Assembly: GCF_002831565.1 (NCBI RefSeq)
Contig: NZ_CP025096.1
Location: forward strand, 1,736,001 to 1,800,000
Length of the DNA: 64,000 bases
DNA from: Spirosoma pollinicola
GTDB lineage: Bacteria > Bacteroidota > Bacteroidia > Cytophagales > Spirosomataceae
Direction of reading: 5' to 3'
Shown: positions 1-8,303 of the stretch, one piece after another
Numbering within the stretch: position 1 is the stretch's first letter
How the letters are laid out: the number at the start of each line of letters is the position of its first letter
Notes under the pieces: generated by a model
What the model saw: the letters and a program-made list of their open reading frames with translations, nothing else
Databases searched by the model: none
What the model was told of the DNA's origin: nothing
Made by a program: the position numbers and the translations under genes

Positions 1-222
1 CATAAGAATCGAGATGCGATTGATGCCATGCATCATCCTTAGGTTCACACTAGTTGGACTTTTTGGGTCGGGTTTACGAAACACCCGTAAGAAATAGGTG
101 AAAACAGGCCCAATTTTGAAATAATCAACGAATTTATTCACGGGGAAATCAATGGAAAATGGATAATGAAACTAGTTAACTACATAACAAAAATGATTGC
201 CAGAACATTTACTTTACGACCA

Positions 223-2256
223 TTATTCATTCACTAAGCTTGGTTCAATCCAGCGGCTGTCTTCCCGAATAAGCTCAATCAACTCATCGACGGCACGGTC
301 GGCAGGAACCGATTTTTTGATCACCTCCTGACCGCGATAAAGCGCAATCTTGTCGCGTCCAATGCCCACGTAACCATAATCTGCATCGGCCATTTCGCCC
401 GGCCCATTAACGATGCAGCCCATAATACCAATCTTAACCCCTTTAAGATGGTCGGTACGCTGCCGTATTCGGGCTGTTGTTTCCTGTAAGTCAAACAGCG
501 TCCGACCGCAGGATGGGCACGATATGTATTCGGTTTTGGTGATGCGCGTACGAGCGGCCTGTAATATGCCAAACGACAAACTGTTTAGCCCTTTTAGTGA
601 ATCAGCAGACCCCGACATTCCCACCGATGACAACATTGTGCCATCACCCAGACCGTCGATCAGCAACCCGCCTACATCGGTGGCAGCATAAAGCGGCAAA
701 TTCTCTTCAGCCACCTGGGTATAGGCTCTGCTAATAACTACCGGCGTAGTTAGCCCTTGATTCATCAGTTCGACAAACAACCGCCGAAGCTCAGGCATAG
801 CATGTGCGTTGTCGGACGAAATAATCAACACAACCGTTGGGTCATTACGCAAAGAGACAAGCAGTTCGTTCGATAGCTCAGGCAAGGATACACGAACAAA
901 ATTCAGGCGAGTTTGCAATTGCGTCTGGGTCGCATGAGCTGTCAGATAGTCCGTTGCGGATAACACCGGCGATGTATTTACCTGATCTGAATAGGTTTGC
1001 CAGACGGCATAATCCAGAATCTGTCTAAGGCCATTAGGCAGCATGAACTGCGCGGGTTGCGAACCCGTGTATATATAGTCTGCACCAAGATCGTTCATCC
1101 GCCACTTATCGGGTTCGGGCAAGTAAAAATGCCCGACAGGATGAAGGTCCCTATGTTCCGTAACTGGTATCTGACTAAAGTCGGCAATGACACGAGGGAC
1201 ATTCTGCCCGCCAAAATTGGCTACTTCGTGCGTTTTTCGACGGGTATATTGAAATGGATTGATCGGGTAATGCGTAATTTTCGGAATTGGATTACTGGTT
1301 GCTGCCCGGTTTGTATACCGATCAATCAACGCCTTTGCAACGGGGGCTTCCCGCTCGGGCTCTTCCGTTAGCGATACCCGAACGGTATCCCCAATGCCAT
1401 CTTCCAATAGCGTTCCTATGCCCAGGGCTGACTTAATACGCCCATCTTCGGCCTCACCGGCTTCGGTCACGCCAAGGTGCAATGGATAGGGTTTCAGCCC
1501 TTCCTCATCCAGACGTTGTACCAGAAGTCGATATGCCTGCACCATCACCTGCGGGTTGCTCGACTTCATCGAGAGGGTAATATTGTAATAGTTTTCGGCT
1601 TCGCAGATGCGCAGAAATTCGAGCGCCGACTCAACCATACCCACCGGAGTATCGCCGTACCGACTTAAAATACGGTCTGAGAGCGAGCCGTGGTTGGTGC
1701 CAATTCGCATGGCCGTACCATATTCTTTACAGATACGAATGAGGGGCAAAAATTTAGCCTGAATGCGCTCCAGTTCTGCTGCATAGGCCGCGTCGGTATA
1801 GTCGATGAACTCGAAGCGTTTCCGGTCGGCATAATTGCCCGGATTGATACGAACTTTCTCGACTATACGTGCTGCAAGTTCGGCTGCGTTTGGTGTAAAG
1901 TGAATGTCAGCTACCAGAGGGGTGTTGTATCCTTTAGCCCGCAATTCTTTGCGAATGTTTTCTAGATTCTGAGCTTCTTTTACGCTCGGTGCAGTAATAC
2001 GAACGTATTCGCAACCTGCTTCGATCATCCGAATTGTCTGTTCAACAGAGCCTTTCGTATCCATCGTGTCTATAGTTGTCATCGACTGAACCCGGATGGG
2101 GTAATCGGAGCCCATAGGCACATCGCCAATCGTAACCGTACTGGTTTTTCGGCGGATGTATTGCGTGAGTGAAGGCGTGTACTGAATAAGTGATTCAGAC
2201 CGTTCCGGCGAATCGGTATTAGTTGATAAAGAAGGAGAAAGCAACGAATCGAGCAT
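223..2256 (-). CDS. ispG: 4-hydroxy-3-methylbut-2-enyl diphosphate synthase IspG, long insert type
   Basis: Converts methylerythritol cyclodiphosphate to hydroxymethylbutenyl diphosphate in the cytosolic MEP isoprenoid pathway, using a 4Fe-4S cluster. The 677-residue protein has the N-terminal TIM barrel (RVQSMTTIDT near residue 55; VADIHFTPNAAE near 115). The C-terminal reductase-like domain carries the cluster ligands CPSC near residue 580 and GCIVNGPGE near 612. The roughly 230-residue stretch between the two domains is the insert found in plant and Bacteroidota/Chlamydia enzymes, which explains why it is much longer than the roughly 370-residue E. coli form. A TACCTTTG promoter element lies 30 bases upstream of the ATG on the same strand. 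It is transcribed alone, divergently from the next gene. Confidence 0.97.
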   Translation of the reverse strand: MLDSLLSPSLSTNTDSPERSESLIQYTPSLTQYIRRKTSTVTIGDVPMGSDYPIRVQSMTTIDTMDTKGSVEQTIRMIEAGCEYVRITAPSVKEAQNLENIRKELRAKGYNTPLVADIHFTPNAAELAARIVEKVRINPGNYADRKRFEFIDYTDAAYAAELERIQAKFLPLIRICKEYGTAMRIGTNHGSLSDRILSRYGDTPVGMVESALEFLRICEAENYYNITLSMKSSNPQVMVQAYRLLVQRLDEEGLKPYPLHLGVTEAGEAEDGRIKSALGIGTLLEDGIGDTVRVSLTEEPEREAPVAKALIDRYTNRAATSNPIPKITHYPINPFQYTRRKTHEVANFGGQNVPRVIADFSQIPVTEHRDLHPVGHFYLPEPDKWRMNDLGADYIYTGSQPAQFMLPNGLRQILDYAVWQTYSDQVNTSPVLSATDYLTAHATQTQLQTRLNFVRVSLPELSNELLVSLRNDPTVVLIISSDNAHAMPELRRLFVELMNQGLTTPVVISRAYTQVAEENLPLYAATDVGGLLIDGLGDGTMLSSVGMSGSADSLKGLNSLSFGILQAARTRITKTEYISCPSCGRTLFDLQETTARIRQRTDHLKGVKIGIMGCIVNGPGEMADADYGYVGIGRDKIALYRGQEVIKKSVPADRAVDELIELIREDSRWIEPSLVNE

Positions 2257-2285
2257 ACAGGTATCGGCAAGGCCGTTTGACCAGG

Positions 2286-2293
2286 CAAAGGTA
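2286..2293 (-). promoter_or_regulatory. Bacteroidota -7 promoter element of ispG
   Basis: On the minus strand this reads TACCTTTG, a full match to the Bacteroidota -7 consensus TANNTTTG, about 30 bases before the ispG ATG. No convincing TTG element is present at the expected -33 distance. Confidence 0.55.
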
Positions 2294-2470
2294 CGGAAAA
2301 AGCACTTTCCGGCGGTTTACCTGTTTAGTTGAAAAACGTTATGCTGAACGCAAATGTTCGCCTGAATACATATTATCCATAAATGTTTTCTTGGTTGATT
2401 ATTAGATAGTTATCTGATTTTTGGAAAACAAATTAGTGAACTGGCTCGTTAAAACAACAAATGATAGTCT

Positions 2471-2490
2471 CCTCCTTTTACCGAAGGAGG
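2471..2490. promoter_or_regulatory. Small hairpin in the ispG / small exported protein intergenic region
   Basis: The arms CCTCCTT and AAGGAGG pair around a 6-base loop, 35 bases upstream of the next plus-strand ATG. It would lie in the 5' leader of that gene. Its function is not evident. Confidence 0.35.
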
Positions 2491-2525
2491 GATATATACA
2501 ACCTGGTTTTTAAAGTCGATATGTT

Positions 2526-2897
2526 ATGAATACGAAATGGATAAGTGCTTTGGCACTGACAGTATTGATTAGTGCCGGGGCCTATGCTCAGGACACAACG
2601 GCTTTGAGCAAGAAAGAAATTCGGCAGCAGGAGCGTGCCGAGCGAAAAGCACGCGTTAAGGAAGATCTGAAAAATGCGGGCCAGCGTGTCGGCAGTGCCG
2701 CTACAGAGGTGGGTAGGGGAGCTAAAGAGAAAGCAAAAGTAGCTGACGAAGCCGTTAGCAAGGGTGCTGCAAAAGTAGGCAGCACGGTCAATAAGGGGTT
2801 AGACAAGGCCGAAAACGCAATTGTTACAGAAGCCGACAAAATCAAAGCGAAGCGCGATTCGTCACGTGCCGAAAAAGCCCGTCGTGATTCCCTATAG
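2526..2897 (+). CDS. Small exported highly charged Ala/Lys-rich protein
   Basis: A 123-residue protein of unknown function. Residues 1-21 form a clear signal peptide ending AGAYA before QD. The mature part is almost entirely Ala, Lys, Arg, Glu and Asp with no Cys or Trp. It has degenerate 11-residue-like periodicity (GAKEKAKVADEAVSKGAAK, GSTVNKGLDKAENA) that would form an extended amphipathic helix. This composition resembles LEA-like or apolipoprotein-like periplasmic proteins, but no family can be named. It is a lone gene, divergent from ispG, and ends at a bidirectional terminator shared with the acyltransferase gene. Confidence 0.75.
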   Translation: MNTKWISALALTVLISAGAYAQDTTALSKKEIRQQERAERKARVKEDLKNAGQRVGSAATEVGRGAKEKAKVADEAVSKGAAKVGSTVNKGLDKAENAIVTEADKIKAKRDSSRAEKARRDSL

Positions 2898-2901
2898 TAA
2901 T

Positions 2902-2951
2902 AAAAACTAGCGTATAGGTGCCGCACAATTGTGCGGCCCTACGCTAGTTTT
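2902..2951. terminator. Bidirectional terminator between convergent genes
   Basis: A nested inverted repeat: outer arms AAAACTAGCGTA / TACGCTAGTTTT and an inner GGCCGCACAATTGTGCGGCC-like core with one bulge. A- and T-tracts at the ends suit termination in both directions. The stop codon of the minus-strand acyltransferase lies inside the right arm. Confidence 0.75.
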
Positions 2952-3811
2952 GCCATCACTTTGGCGTATTTCCCGCGCCAGTGTTTCCAGCGTTTATGCG
3001 ACCAGAGCCAGTCGGATGGGTGATTACAAATACTCTGCTCCAGATGATCTCGATACGTCTCCAGAATGGCTCCTTCTGACAGGTTCTCATAAGGCGGTTC
3101 TACAATGAGTGTAAAGGTGCCTTCGTAATAGCCCCGGCGAACTCGTATCAATTCCAGAAAGAACACGGGCATATGCCGGCTTCGGGCCAGACGCTCGGTG
3201 CCAGGGTAAAAAGGGGTATCCCGGTGTAAAAAATCCATCCAGTAGCCTTGCTCCGGGACATCAGGAACCTGATCGGCCACCAGGGCAATAACCCGGGGAA
3301 TATCTTTGCGAACGATCATCTGGCGGGGTAGCAGTTGCATGGGTGTAGGTACTGCACCGTGACTGGCCCGGACCTGCTGCATGATTTTCTCCATTCTGGG
3401 ACTGGTCAACGGTTTGTATACGCTGTCGACCGGTATGCCAATAACAACGGCCGCCGATGGAACCCATTCCCAATTGCACTGATGAGAACCTGTGCAGATT
3501 ACCGTCTGGCCAGCGCTCAGAAACGATTTTATAACTTCAGGATTCGTATAAACGAACCGCTTTTTTAATTCGACGGGAGATATGCTGGTAAGTTTGATAG
3601 TTTCAACAAGAATATCGGTCAGATTTCGGTAGAAATCATTGGCTATCAGACGAATATCGTCAGGCGACTTGCTTGGAAACGAGTGTCGTAAGTTTTCCAG
3701 AATAACCTGTTCCCGGTAACGGAATATGTATCGAATGAAGAAGTACAAGACATCCGAAATACCGTAAAGGATACCGAATGGTAAATGGGACACAAGTCGA
3801 AAAAAAATCAT
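2939..3811 (-). CDS. LpxL/HtrB-family lipid A-type acyltransferase, copy 1
   Basis: A predicted acyl-ACP-dependent acyltransferase that adds a secondary acyl chain to lipid A at the inner membrane. The 290-residue protein has a hydrophobic N-terminal anchor (residues 1-30) and the HX4E catalytic motif (H110, E115, in SHQCNWEW). Further typical segments are VYKPLTSP, VADQVPDVPE, TERLARSR and the C-terminal NHPSDWLWSHKRWK. The upstream gene on the same strand is a full-length paralogue of identical length with near-identical motifs, so the pair is a tandem duplication. The exact acyl donor and acceptor position cannot be read from the sequence. Confidence 0.9.
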   Translation of the reverse strand: MIFFRLVSHLPFGILYGISDVLYFFIRYIFRYREQVILENLRHSFPSKSPDDIRLIANDFYRNLTDILVETIKLTSISPVELKKRFVYTNPEVIKSFLSAGQTVICTGSHQCNWEWVPSAAVVIGIPVDSVYKPLTSPRMEKIMQQVRASHGAVPTPMQLLPRQMIVRKDIPRVIALVADQVPDVPEQGYWMDFLHRDTPFYPGTERLARSRHMPVFFLELIRVRRGYYEGTFTLIVEPPYENLSEGAILETYRDHLEQSICNHPSDWLWSHKRWKHWRGKYAKVMAKLA

Positions 3812-3918
3812 CTGGTGGGTACACCAAGTAGTAAGGTAAAACCATTGGCTGCCCTAAAGGTAAAAATTACAAGTTTGAAAGGCTATAACTATATATGTAT
3901 TTACCGGCAGTATGTGTA

Positions 3919-4791
3919 CTAGCTTAGTTTTGCGCTTACTTTAGCGTATTTCCCGCGCCAGTGTTTCCAGCGTTTGTGCGACCATAACCAATCGGATGGG
4001 TTATTTCGGATAGACGTTTCAAGTACGTCGCGATACCCTTCCATAATAGCTCCAGGCGGAAGATCATCATAAGGCGGCTCGGCAATAAGCCGGAACGTCA
4101 CTTCATAATAGCTCCGGCGCACCCGAACAATATCAAAGAAGAAGACCGCCATTTTTCGACTACGGGCCAGTCGTTCGGAGCCGGGATAAAAAGGCGAATC
4201 CCGATGTAGAAAATCAGTCCAGTAAGCCTGCTCGGGTACATCAGGTACCTGATCGGATATTAATCCAATAATTCGGGGTATGTGCTTGCGAAGCACCATT
4301 TGCCGGGGCAGCGAGTTCATTGGCGTCGGAACCGGCCCCAGATGCGACCGGATATGAATCATTAACTGTTCAAAAAACGGGCTGGTCAGGGGCTTGTAAA
4401 TACTATCGACCGGCATTTTATTTAATACCAAAGCCGCCGGTATCCATTCCCAGTTCGCCTGATGGGAACTCATGCCTATGACTGTTTCGCCCGCCAGAAT
4501 TCGTTTTTGAATCAGGTCAATATTTGGAAACCGTATATGCTTCTGGAAAAATTCTGGCGGTAGACTTGCTTGCTTTATTGTCTCTACAATCAAATCGCCC
4601 AGATTTTTATAGAAACCTTTGGCAACGGCTTGAATGTCGGCCGGTGATTTTTCGGGAAAAGATAGTCGCAGATTTTCCAGTACCACTTTCCGTCGATAAC
4701 GGATAATGTACAGAAGTAAAAAAGACAAAACATCGGAAATGCCATATAATATAGGGAGAGGCAAACGCGATAGGAATCGAAAAAAGATCAT
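3919..4791 (-). CDS. LpxL/HtrB-family lipid A-type acyltransferase, copy 2
   Basis: A paralogue of the downstream gene, also 290 residues when started at the ATG at 4791. That start aligns MIFFRFLSRLPLPILYG with the MIFFRLVSHLPFGILYG start of copy 1, so the in-frame TTG at 4821 is less likely. It has the HX4E motif (HQANWE), PLTSPFFEQ, SDQVPDVPE, SERLARSR and the same tail NPSDWLWSHKRWKHWRGKYA. About 125 bases separate the copies. The two may have diverged in acyl-chain preference or acylation site, which is inference. It is divergent from the WbqC-like gene. Confidence 0.9.
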   Translation of the reverse strand: MIFFRFLSRLPLPILYGISDVLSFLLLYIIRYRRKVVLENLRLSFPEKSPADIQAVAKGFYKNLGDLIVETIKQASLPPEFFQKHIRFPNIDLIQKRILAGETVIGMSSHQANWEWIPAALVLNKMPVDSIYKPLTSPFFEQLMIHIRSHLGPVPTPMNSLPRQMVLRKHIPRIIGLISDQVPDVPEQAYWTDFLHRDSPFYPGSERLARSRKMAVFFFDIVRVRRSYYEVTFRLIAEPPYDDLPPGAIMEGYRDVLETSIRNNPSDWLWSHKRWKHWRGKYAKVSAKLS

Positions 4792-4913
4792 TAGTTGAGT
4801 GTAGGGCAAACGTAGGCGCAAAGGGTCGTTTGCCGGGAAATTAAAAAAATACCAAAATCAGTTGACAGTATCGCTTTTTTGCGTTAATTGTGAACGGATA
4901 CTAATTTGAGTAA

Positions 4914-5567
4914 TTGGAAAAAGAACAACCAGGGTCTCAAAAAAGCGCTTTACTCATTGATCTGCATTATTTGCCTTGCATTGATTACATCTCAGGGCTA
5001 ATGCAGTTTGACCAGGTGCTGCTTGAGGCCAGAGAACATTATCAAAAGCAAAGTTACAGAAATCGTTGCTACGTTCAGACTGCAAACAAAATTGACGTTC
5101 TTACGGTGCCTGTGCAACAGGGAACAACTCATCAGCCAATCCGTGATTTACGGATAGCAAATGACCAACCCTGGCAAATACATCACTGGCGATGTTTACA
5201 GGCTGCCTACGGGAAAGCTCCATTTTTTGACTATTACGTACCCGATTTTGAACCAGTTTATCGGAAAAGTTGGACATTTTTATTTGACCTGACTAATGAA
5301 CTGCTGACAATTTGTCTGAAACTAATGCGTCTGAAGGTAAACCTGAGCCTGACAGAATGGTACGATAAAACTCCACCGGTCGGTCTATTTGACGCTCGGT
5401 CGAGGATAAATCCGCGAAATGCGCCGGAAACGTATGTATTCCATCAGCCTGTCAGTTATCAACAGAATTTTGGCCAAAAATTTGTACCAAATCTTAGTAT
5501 AGTAGACCTGTTGTTCTGCCAGGGACCGGCCGCTTCGGACGTGTTACTGGCTGGCCTTCGGGAGTGA
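4914..5567 (+). CDS. WbqC-like family protein
   Basis: A 217-residue protein with the N-terminal WbqC signature LLIDLHYLPCIDYISG followed by CYVQTANKIDVLTVPV and WQIHHWRCLQAAYGKAPFFDYY, as in the WbqC family linked to O-antigen and cell-surface sugar loci. Biochemical function is not established for most members. The start is TTG: the conserved N-terminal motif begins at residue 13, the next ATG is too far inside, and the upstream GTG in this frame runs into a stop. The stop codon is 62 bases before the clpC ATG, so the two are probably co-transcribed. It is divergent from the two acyltransferases. Confidence 0.8.
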   Translation: MEKEQPGSQKSALLIDLHYLPCIDYISGLMQFDQVLLEAREHYQKQSYRNRCYVQTANKIDVLTVPVQQGTTHQPIRDLRIANDQPWQIHHWRCLQAAYGKAPFFDYYVPDFEPVYRKSWTFLFDLTNELLTICLKLMRLKVNLSLTEWYDKTPPVGLFDARSRINPRNAPETYVFHQPVSYQQNFGQKFVPNLSIVDLLFCQGPAASDVLLAGLRE

Positions 5568-5611
5568 ACAAATCCTTAAAACTCTTCGTTAGGCCTATAG
5601 TACGGTTACCT

Positions 5612-5617
5612 AAGGAG
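5612..5617 (+). promoter_or_regulatory. Shine-Dalgarno-like AAGGAG upstream of clpC
   Basis: AAGGAG lies 12 bases before the ATG at 5630. Such sites are uncommon in Bacteroidota. It decides the clpC start against the in-frame GTG at 5564, which overlaps the wbqC-like stop. Confidence 0.5.
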
Positions 5618-5629
5618 ACCCTAAAACGA

Positions 5630-8161
5630 ATGGAAGCAAAATTCTCAAACCGCGTTAAGGAAGTTATCACGCTGAGTCGGGAAGAAGCCTTGCGCTTAGG
5701 CCACGATTATATCGGCACAGAGCATCTGTTGCTGGGTATGATTCGTGAGGGTGAGGGTGTAGCGGTCGGGTTGCTGAAAAAACTTGGCATCTCGCTCGAT
5801 GAACTCCGGGTTACCATCGAACAGGCAACGAAAGGAACGGCCACCAACAATGTGAAAAATCTGGCGAACATTCCGCTGACCCGTCAGTCGGAAAAAACGC
5901 TGAAGATCACATACCTGGAGGCTAAAATCTTTAAAAGCCCGCTCATTGGTACGGAGCACCTTTTACTGTCGATTCTGCGCGATGAAGACAATGTCGCCAC
6001 GCAGATTCTCAACAAGTTTAATGTTAACTACGAAGTCATTAAAGAGATGCTGGAATATCAATCAACCGGAACGCGCCCCACAATGGCAAGCGATACCGAC
6101 GATGACGATAATGACCGGGGTATGTTTGGTGGCAGCAGCAGTTCCAGTTCAGGGAAAGATCCCAAAGGTACTGAGAAGTCTCGGACACCGGTACTGGACA
6201 ATTTCGGCCGGGATTTAACCAAACTTGCCGAAGTCGGCAAACTCGATCCAATTGTTGGTCGTGAAAAAGAAATTGAACGGGTAGCTCAGATTCTGAGTCG
6301 CCGGAAGAAAAATAACCCGATTCTTATTGGTGAGCCTGGCGTAGGTAAGACAGCTATTGCCGAAGGTCTTGCCCTGCGCATTGTGCAGAAGAAAGTATCG
6401 CGGGTGTTATTCGGTAAACGCGTCGTTACGCTTGACCTGGCGTCACTCGTAGCGGGTACCAAATACCGGGGTCAATTTGAAGAGCGGATGAAGGCTGTGA
6501 TGAACGAGCTGGAAAAATCGCCTGAAGTGATCCTGTTTATTGACGAGCTGCATACAATCGTTGGTGCCGGTGGTGCCTCGGGTTCGCTCGATGCGTCAAA
6601 TATGTTCAAACCAGCGTTAGCGCGGGGAGACATTCAATGTATTGGTGCGACAACCCTTGATGAATACCGTCAGTATATCGAGAAAGATGGTGCGTTAGCC
6701 CGTCGTTTCCAAATGGTTATGGTCGATGCCACATCCATTGATGAAACCATCGAAATTCTGAACAACATCAAGGATAAATACGAAGAACACCACCACGTTA
6801 ACTACACAAAAGAAGCCATCGAGGCTGCCGTGAAGTTGTCGGAACGGTATATCTCGGATCGCTTCCTGCCCGATAAAGCCATCGACGTGATGGACGAAGT
6901 AGGCGCTCGTGTACACATCTCGAACATCACGGTTCCTGAAGATATTCTGAAACTCGAAGAGCAGATCGAGAATATCAAGAAGGAGAAAAATCAGGTTGTT
7001 AAGAGCCAGAAGTACGAAGAAGCGGCCCAACTGCGGGATAAAGAAAAACGCCTGATCGACCAACTCGACCGTGCGAAACAAGTTTGGGAGGAAGATACCA
7101 AGAAACGTCGCTATACGGTCAACGAAGAAAACGTTGCCGAAGTCGTTGCGATGATGACCGGTATCCCCGTCACGAGCGTGTCGAACGATGAAGGCAAGAA
7201 ACTTGTCAACATGGGCAACGAACTGAAAGGTCGGGTTATTGGTCAGCAGTCGGCCATCGACAAGTTGGTGAAAGCCATTCAGCGGACGCGTGTTGGTCTG
7301 AAAGATCCCAAGAAGCCAATTGGTTCGTTCATTTTCCTCGGCCCAACGGGTGTTGGGAAAACAGAGCTTGCCAAGGTACTAGCTACCTATCTCTTCGATA
7401 AAGATGACGCCCTTGTACGGATCGACATGTCGGAATACATGGAGAAATTCAGTGTAAGCCGGTTAGTTGGAGCACCTCCAGGCTATGTTGGTTATGAAGA
7501 AGGTGGTCAGTTGACAGAAAAAATTCGTCGGAAACCATATAGTGTTGTCTTGTTGGACGAAATCGAAAAAGCACACCCGGATGTATTCAACATCCTGTTG
7601 CAAGTGCTTGACGATGGTATCCTGACAGATGGCCTTGGCCGCCGGGTGGATTTCCGGAACACGATTATCATCATGACCTCAAACATTGGGGTTCGTGACC
7701 TGAAAGATTTCGGTGCAGGTATTGGTTTCGCCACTAAGAAAAGTGCCGAAGGTCAGGATGATTTGATGAAGAGCACGATTCAAAGTGCGCTTCGGAAAGC
7801 CTTCTCGCCTGAGTTCCTGAACCGTCTTGATGATGTGATTGTGTTTAACTCGCTCCTCCGCGAAGACATACACAAGATCATTGACCTGATGCTGGGCAAA
7901 CTGCTGGGCCGCGTTACAAACCTGGGTTACACCGTCGAACTGACCGAGAAGGCAAAAGACTTCCTGGCCGAGAAAGGGTATGATCCACAGTATGGTGCTC
8001 GTCCATTAAGCCGTGCTATCCAACGTTACCTCGAAGATCCCGTTGCAGAAGAAATTCTGAAAGGCGAACTGAAAGAAGGCGATGTGATTATGGCCGACTA
8101 CAGTGGTGAAGGCGAAACGCTGACCATAACGGTGCGGAAGCCTGAAGTGGCAGTAGAATAG
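5630..8161 (+). CDS. clpC: ATP-dependent Clp protease ATP-binding subunit ClpC
   Basis: A hexameric AAA+ unfoldase that feeds proteins to ClpP. The 843-residue protein has an N-terminal double Clp repeat ([18 protein letters not shown] and [16 protein letters not shown]) and an acidic Asp/Ser linker near residues 160-185. AAA1 has Walker A GEPGVGKT near residue 234 and Walker [15 protein letters not shown] domain spans about 442-476. AAA2 has Walker A GPTGVGKT near 570 and [13 protein letters not shown]. The UVR domain marks ClpC rather than ClpA or ClpB. No McsA/McsB or CtsR genes are adjacent. The start at 5630 gives the standard [13 protein letters not shown]-terminus. A strong terminator follows. 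Confidence 0.97.
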   Translation: MEAKFSNRVKEVITLSREEALRLGHDYIGTEHLLLGMIREGEGVAVGLLKKLGISLDELRVTIEQATKGTATNNVKNLANIPLTRQSEKTLKITYLEAKIFKSPLIGTEHLLLSILRDEDNVATQILNKFNVNYEVIKEMLEYQSTGTRPTMASDTDDDDNDRGMFGGSSSSSSGKDPKGTEKSRTPVLDNFGRDLTKLAEVGKLDPIVGREKEIERVAQILSRRKKNNPILIGEPGVGKTAIAEGLALRIVQKKVSRVLFGKRVVTLDLASLVAGTKYRGQFEERMKAVMNELEKSPEVILFIDELHTIVGAGGASGSLDASNMFKPALARGDIQCIGATTLDEYRQYIEKDGALARRFQMVMVDATSIDETIEILNNIKDKYEEHHHVNYTKEAIEAAVKLSERYISDRFLPDKAIDVMDEVGARVHISNITVPEDILKLEEQIENIKKEKNQVVKSQKYEEAAQLRDKEKRLIDQLDRAKQVWEEDTKKRRYTVNEENVAEVVAMMTGIPVTSVSNDEGKKLVNMGNELKGRVIGQQSAIDKLVKAIQRTRVGLKDPKKPIGSFIFLGPTGVGKTELAKVLATYLFDKDDALVRIDMSEYMEKFSVSRLVGAPPGYVGYEEGGQLTEKIRRKPYSVVLLDEIEKAHPDVFNILLQVLDDGILTDGLGRRVDFRNTIIIMTSNIGVRDLKDFGAGIGFATKKSAEGQDDLMKSTIQSALRKAFSPEFLNRLDDVIVFNSLLREDIHKIIDLMLGKLLGRVTNLGYTVELTEKAKDFLAEKGYDPQYGARPLSRAIQRYLEDPVAEEILKGELKEGDVIMADYSGEGETLTITVRKPEVAVE

Positions 8162-8185
8162 ATATCTGAAATTTTGGATATAGTG

Positions 8186-8220
8186 AAAAAGGCTGGACTT
8201 GTGTGAGTCCGGCCTTTTTT
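8186..8220 (+). terminator. Rho-independent terminator of clpC
   Basis: AAAAAGGCTGGACT pairs with AGTCCGGCCTTTTTT around a short loop, with a T-tract immediately after the stem, 24 bases past the clpC stop codon. Confidence 0.9.
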
Positions 8221-8303
8221 GTAGCGCGGCCGGGCTGGCGCACCAGCATCCTGTCCGCAAAGCTAAATCAAAATCAGCCCTGCGGACAGGATGTCCGCGC
8301 TAC
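8221..8303. repeat. REP-like inverted repeat with a nested insertion
   Basis: The right arm TGCGGACAGGATGTCCGCGC plus TAC is complementary to a left arm GTAGCGCGG...CATCCTGTCCGCA. The left arm is interrupted by 17 bases that themselves contain CTGGCGCACCAG, a small hairpin. The right arm is also internally palindromic. It abuts the GMC stop codon. The first bases match those of the element at 23251. Confidence 0.7.

Noticed and set aside
1..222. Possible edge gene
   Set aside because: No reading frame with start, stop or conserved sequence could be supported in this stretch.
130..235. Possible weak simple-word hairpin at the left edge (AATGGATAATGAA with CATTATTCATTCAC)
   Set aside because: Only about 10 of 12 bases agree and the right arm runs into the ispG coding end; not convincing as a family member.
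5564..5629. In-frame GTG start for clpC overlapping the wbqC-like stop
   Set aside because: The next ATG gives the universal ClpC N-terminus and is preceded by AAGGAG; the 22 extra residues match nothing typical.
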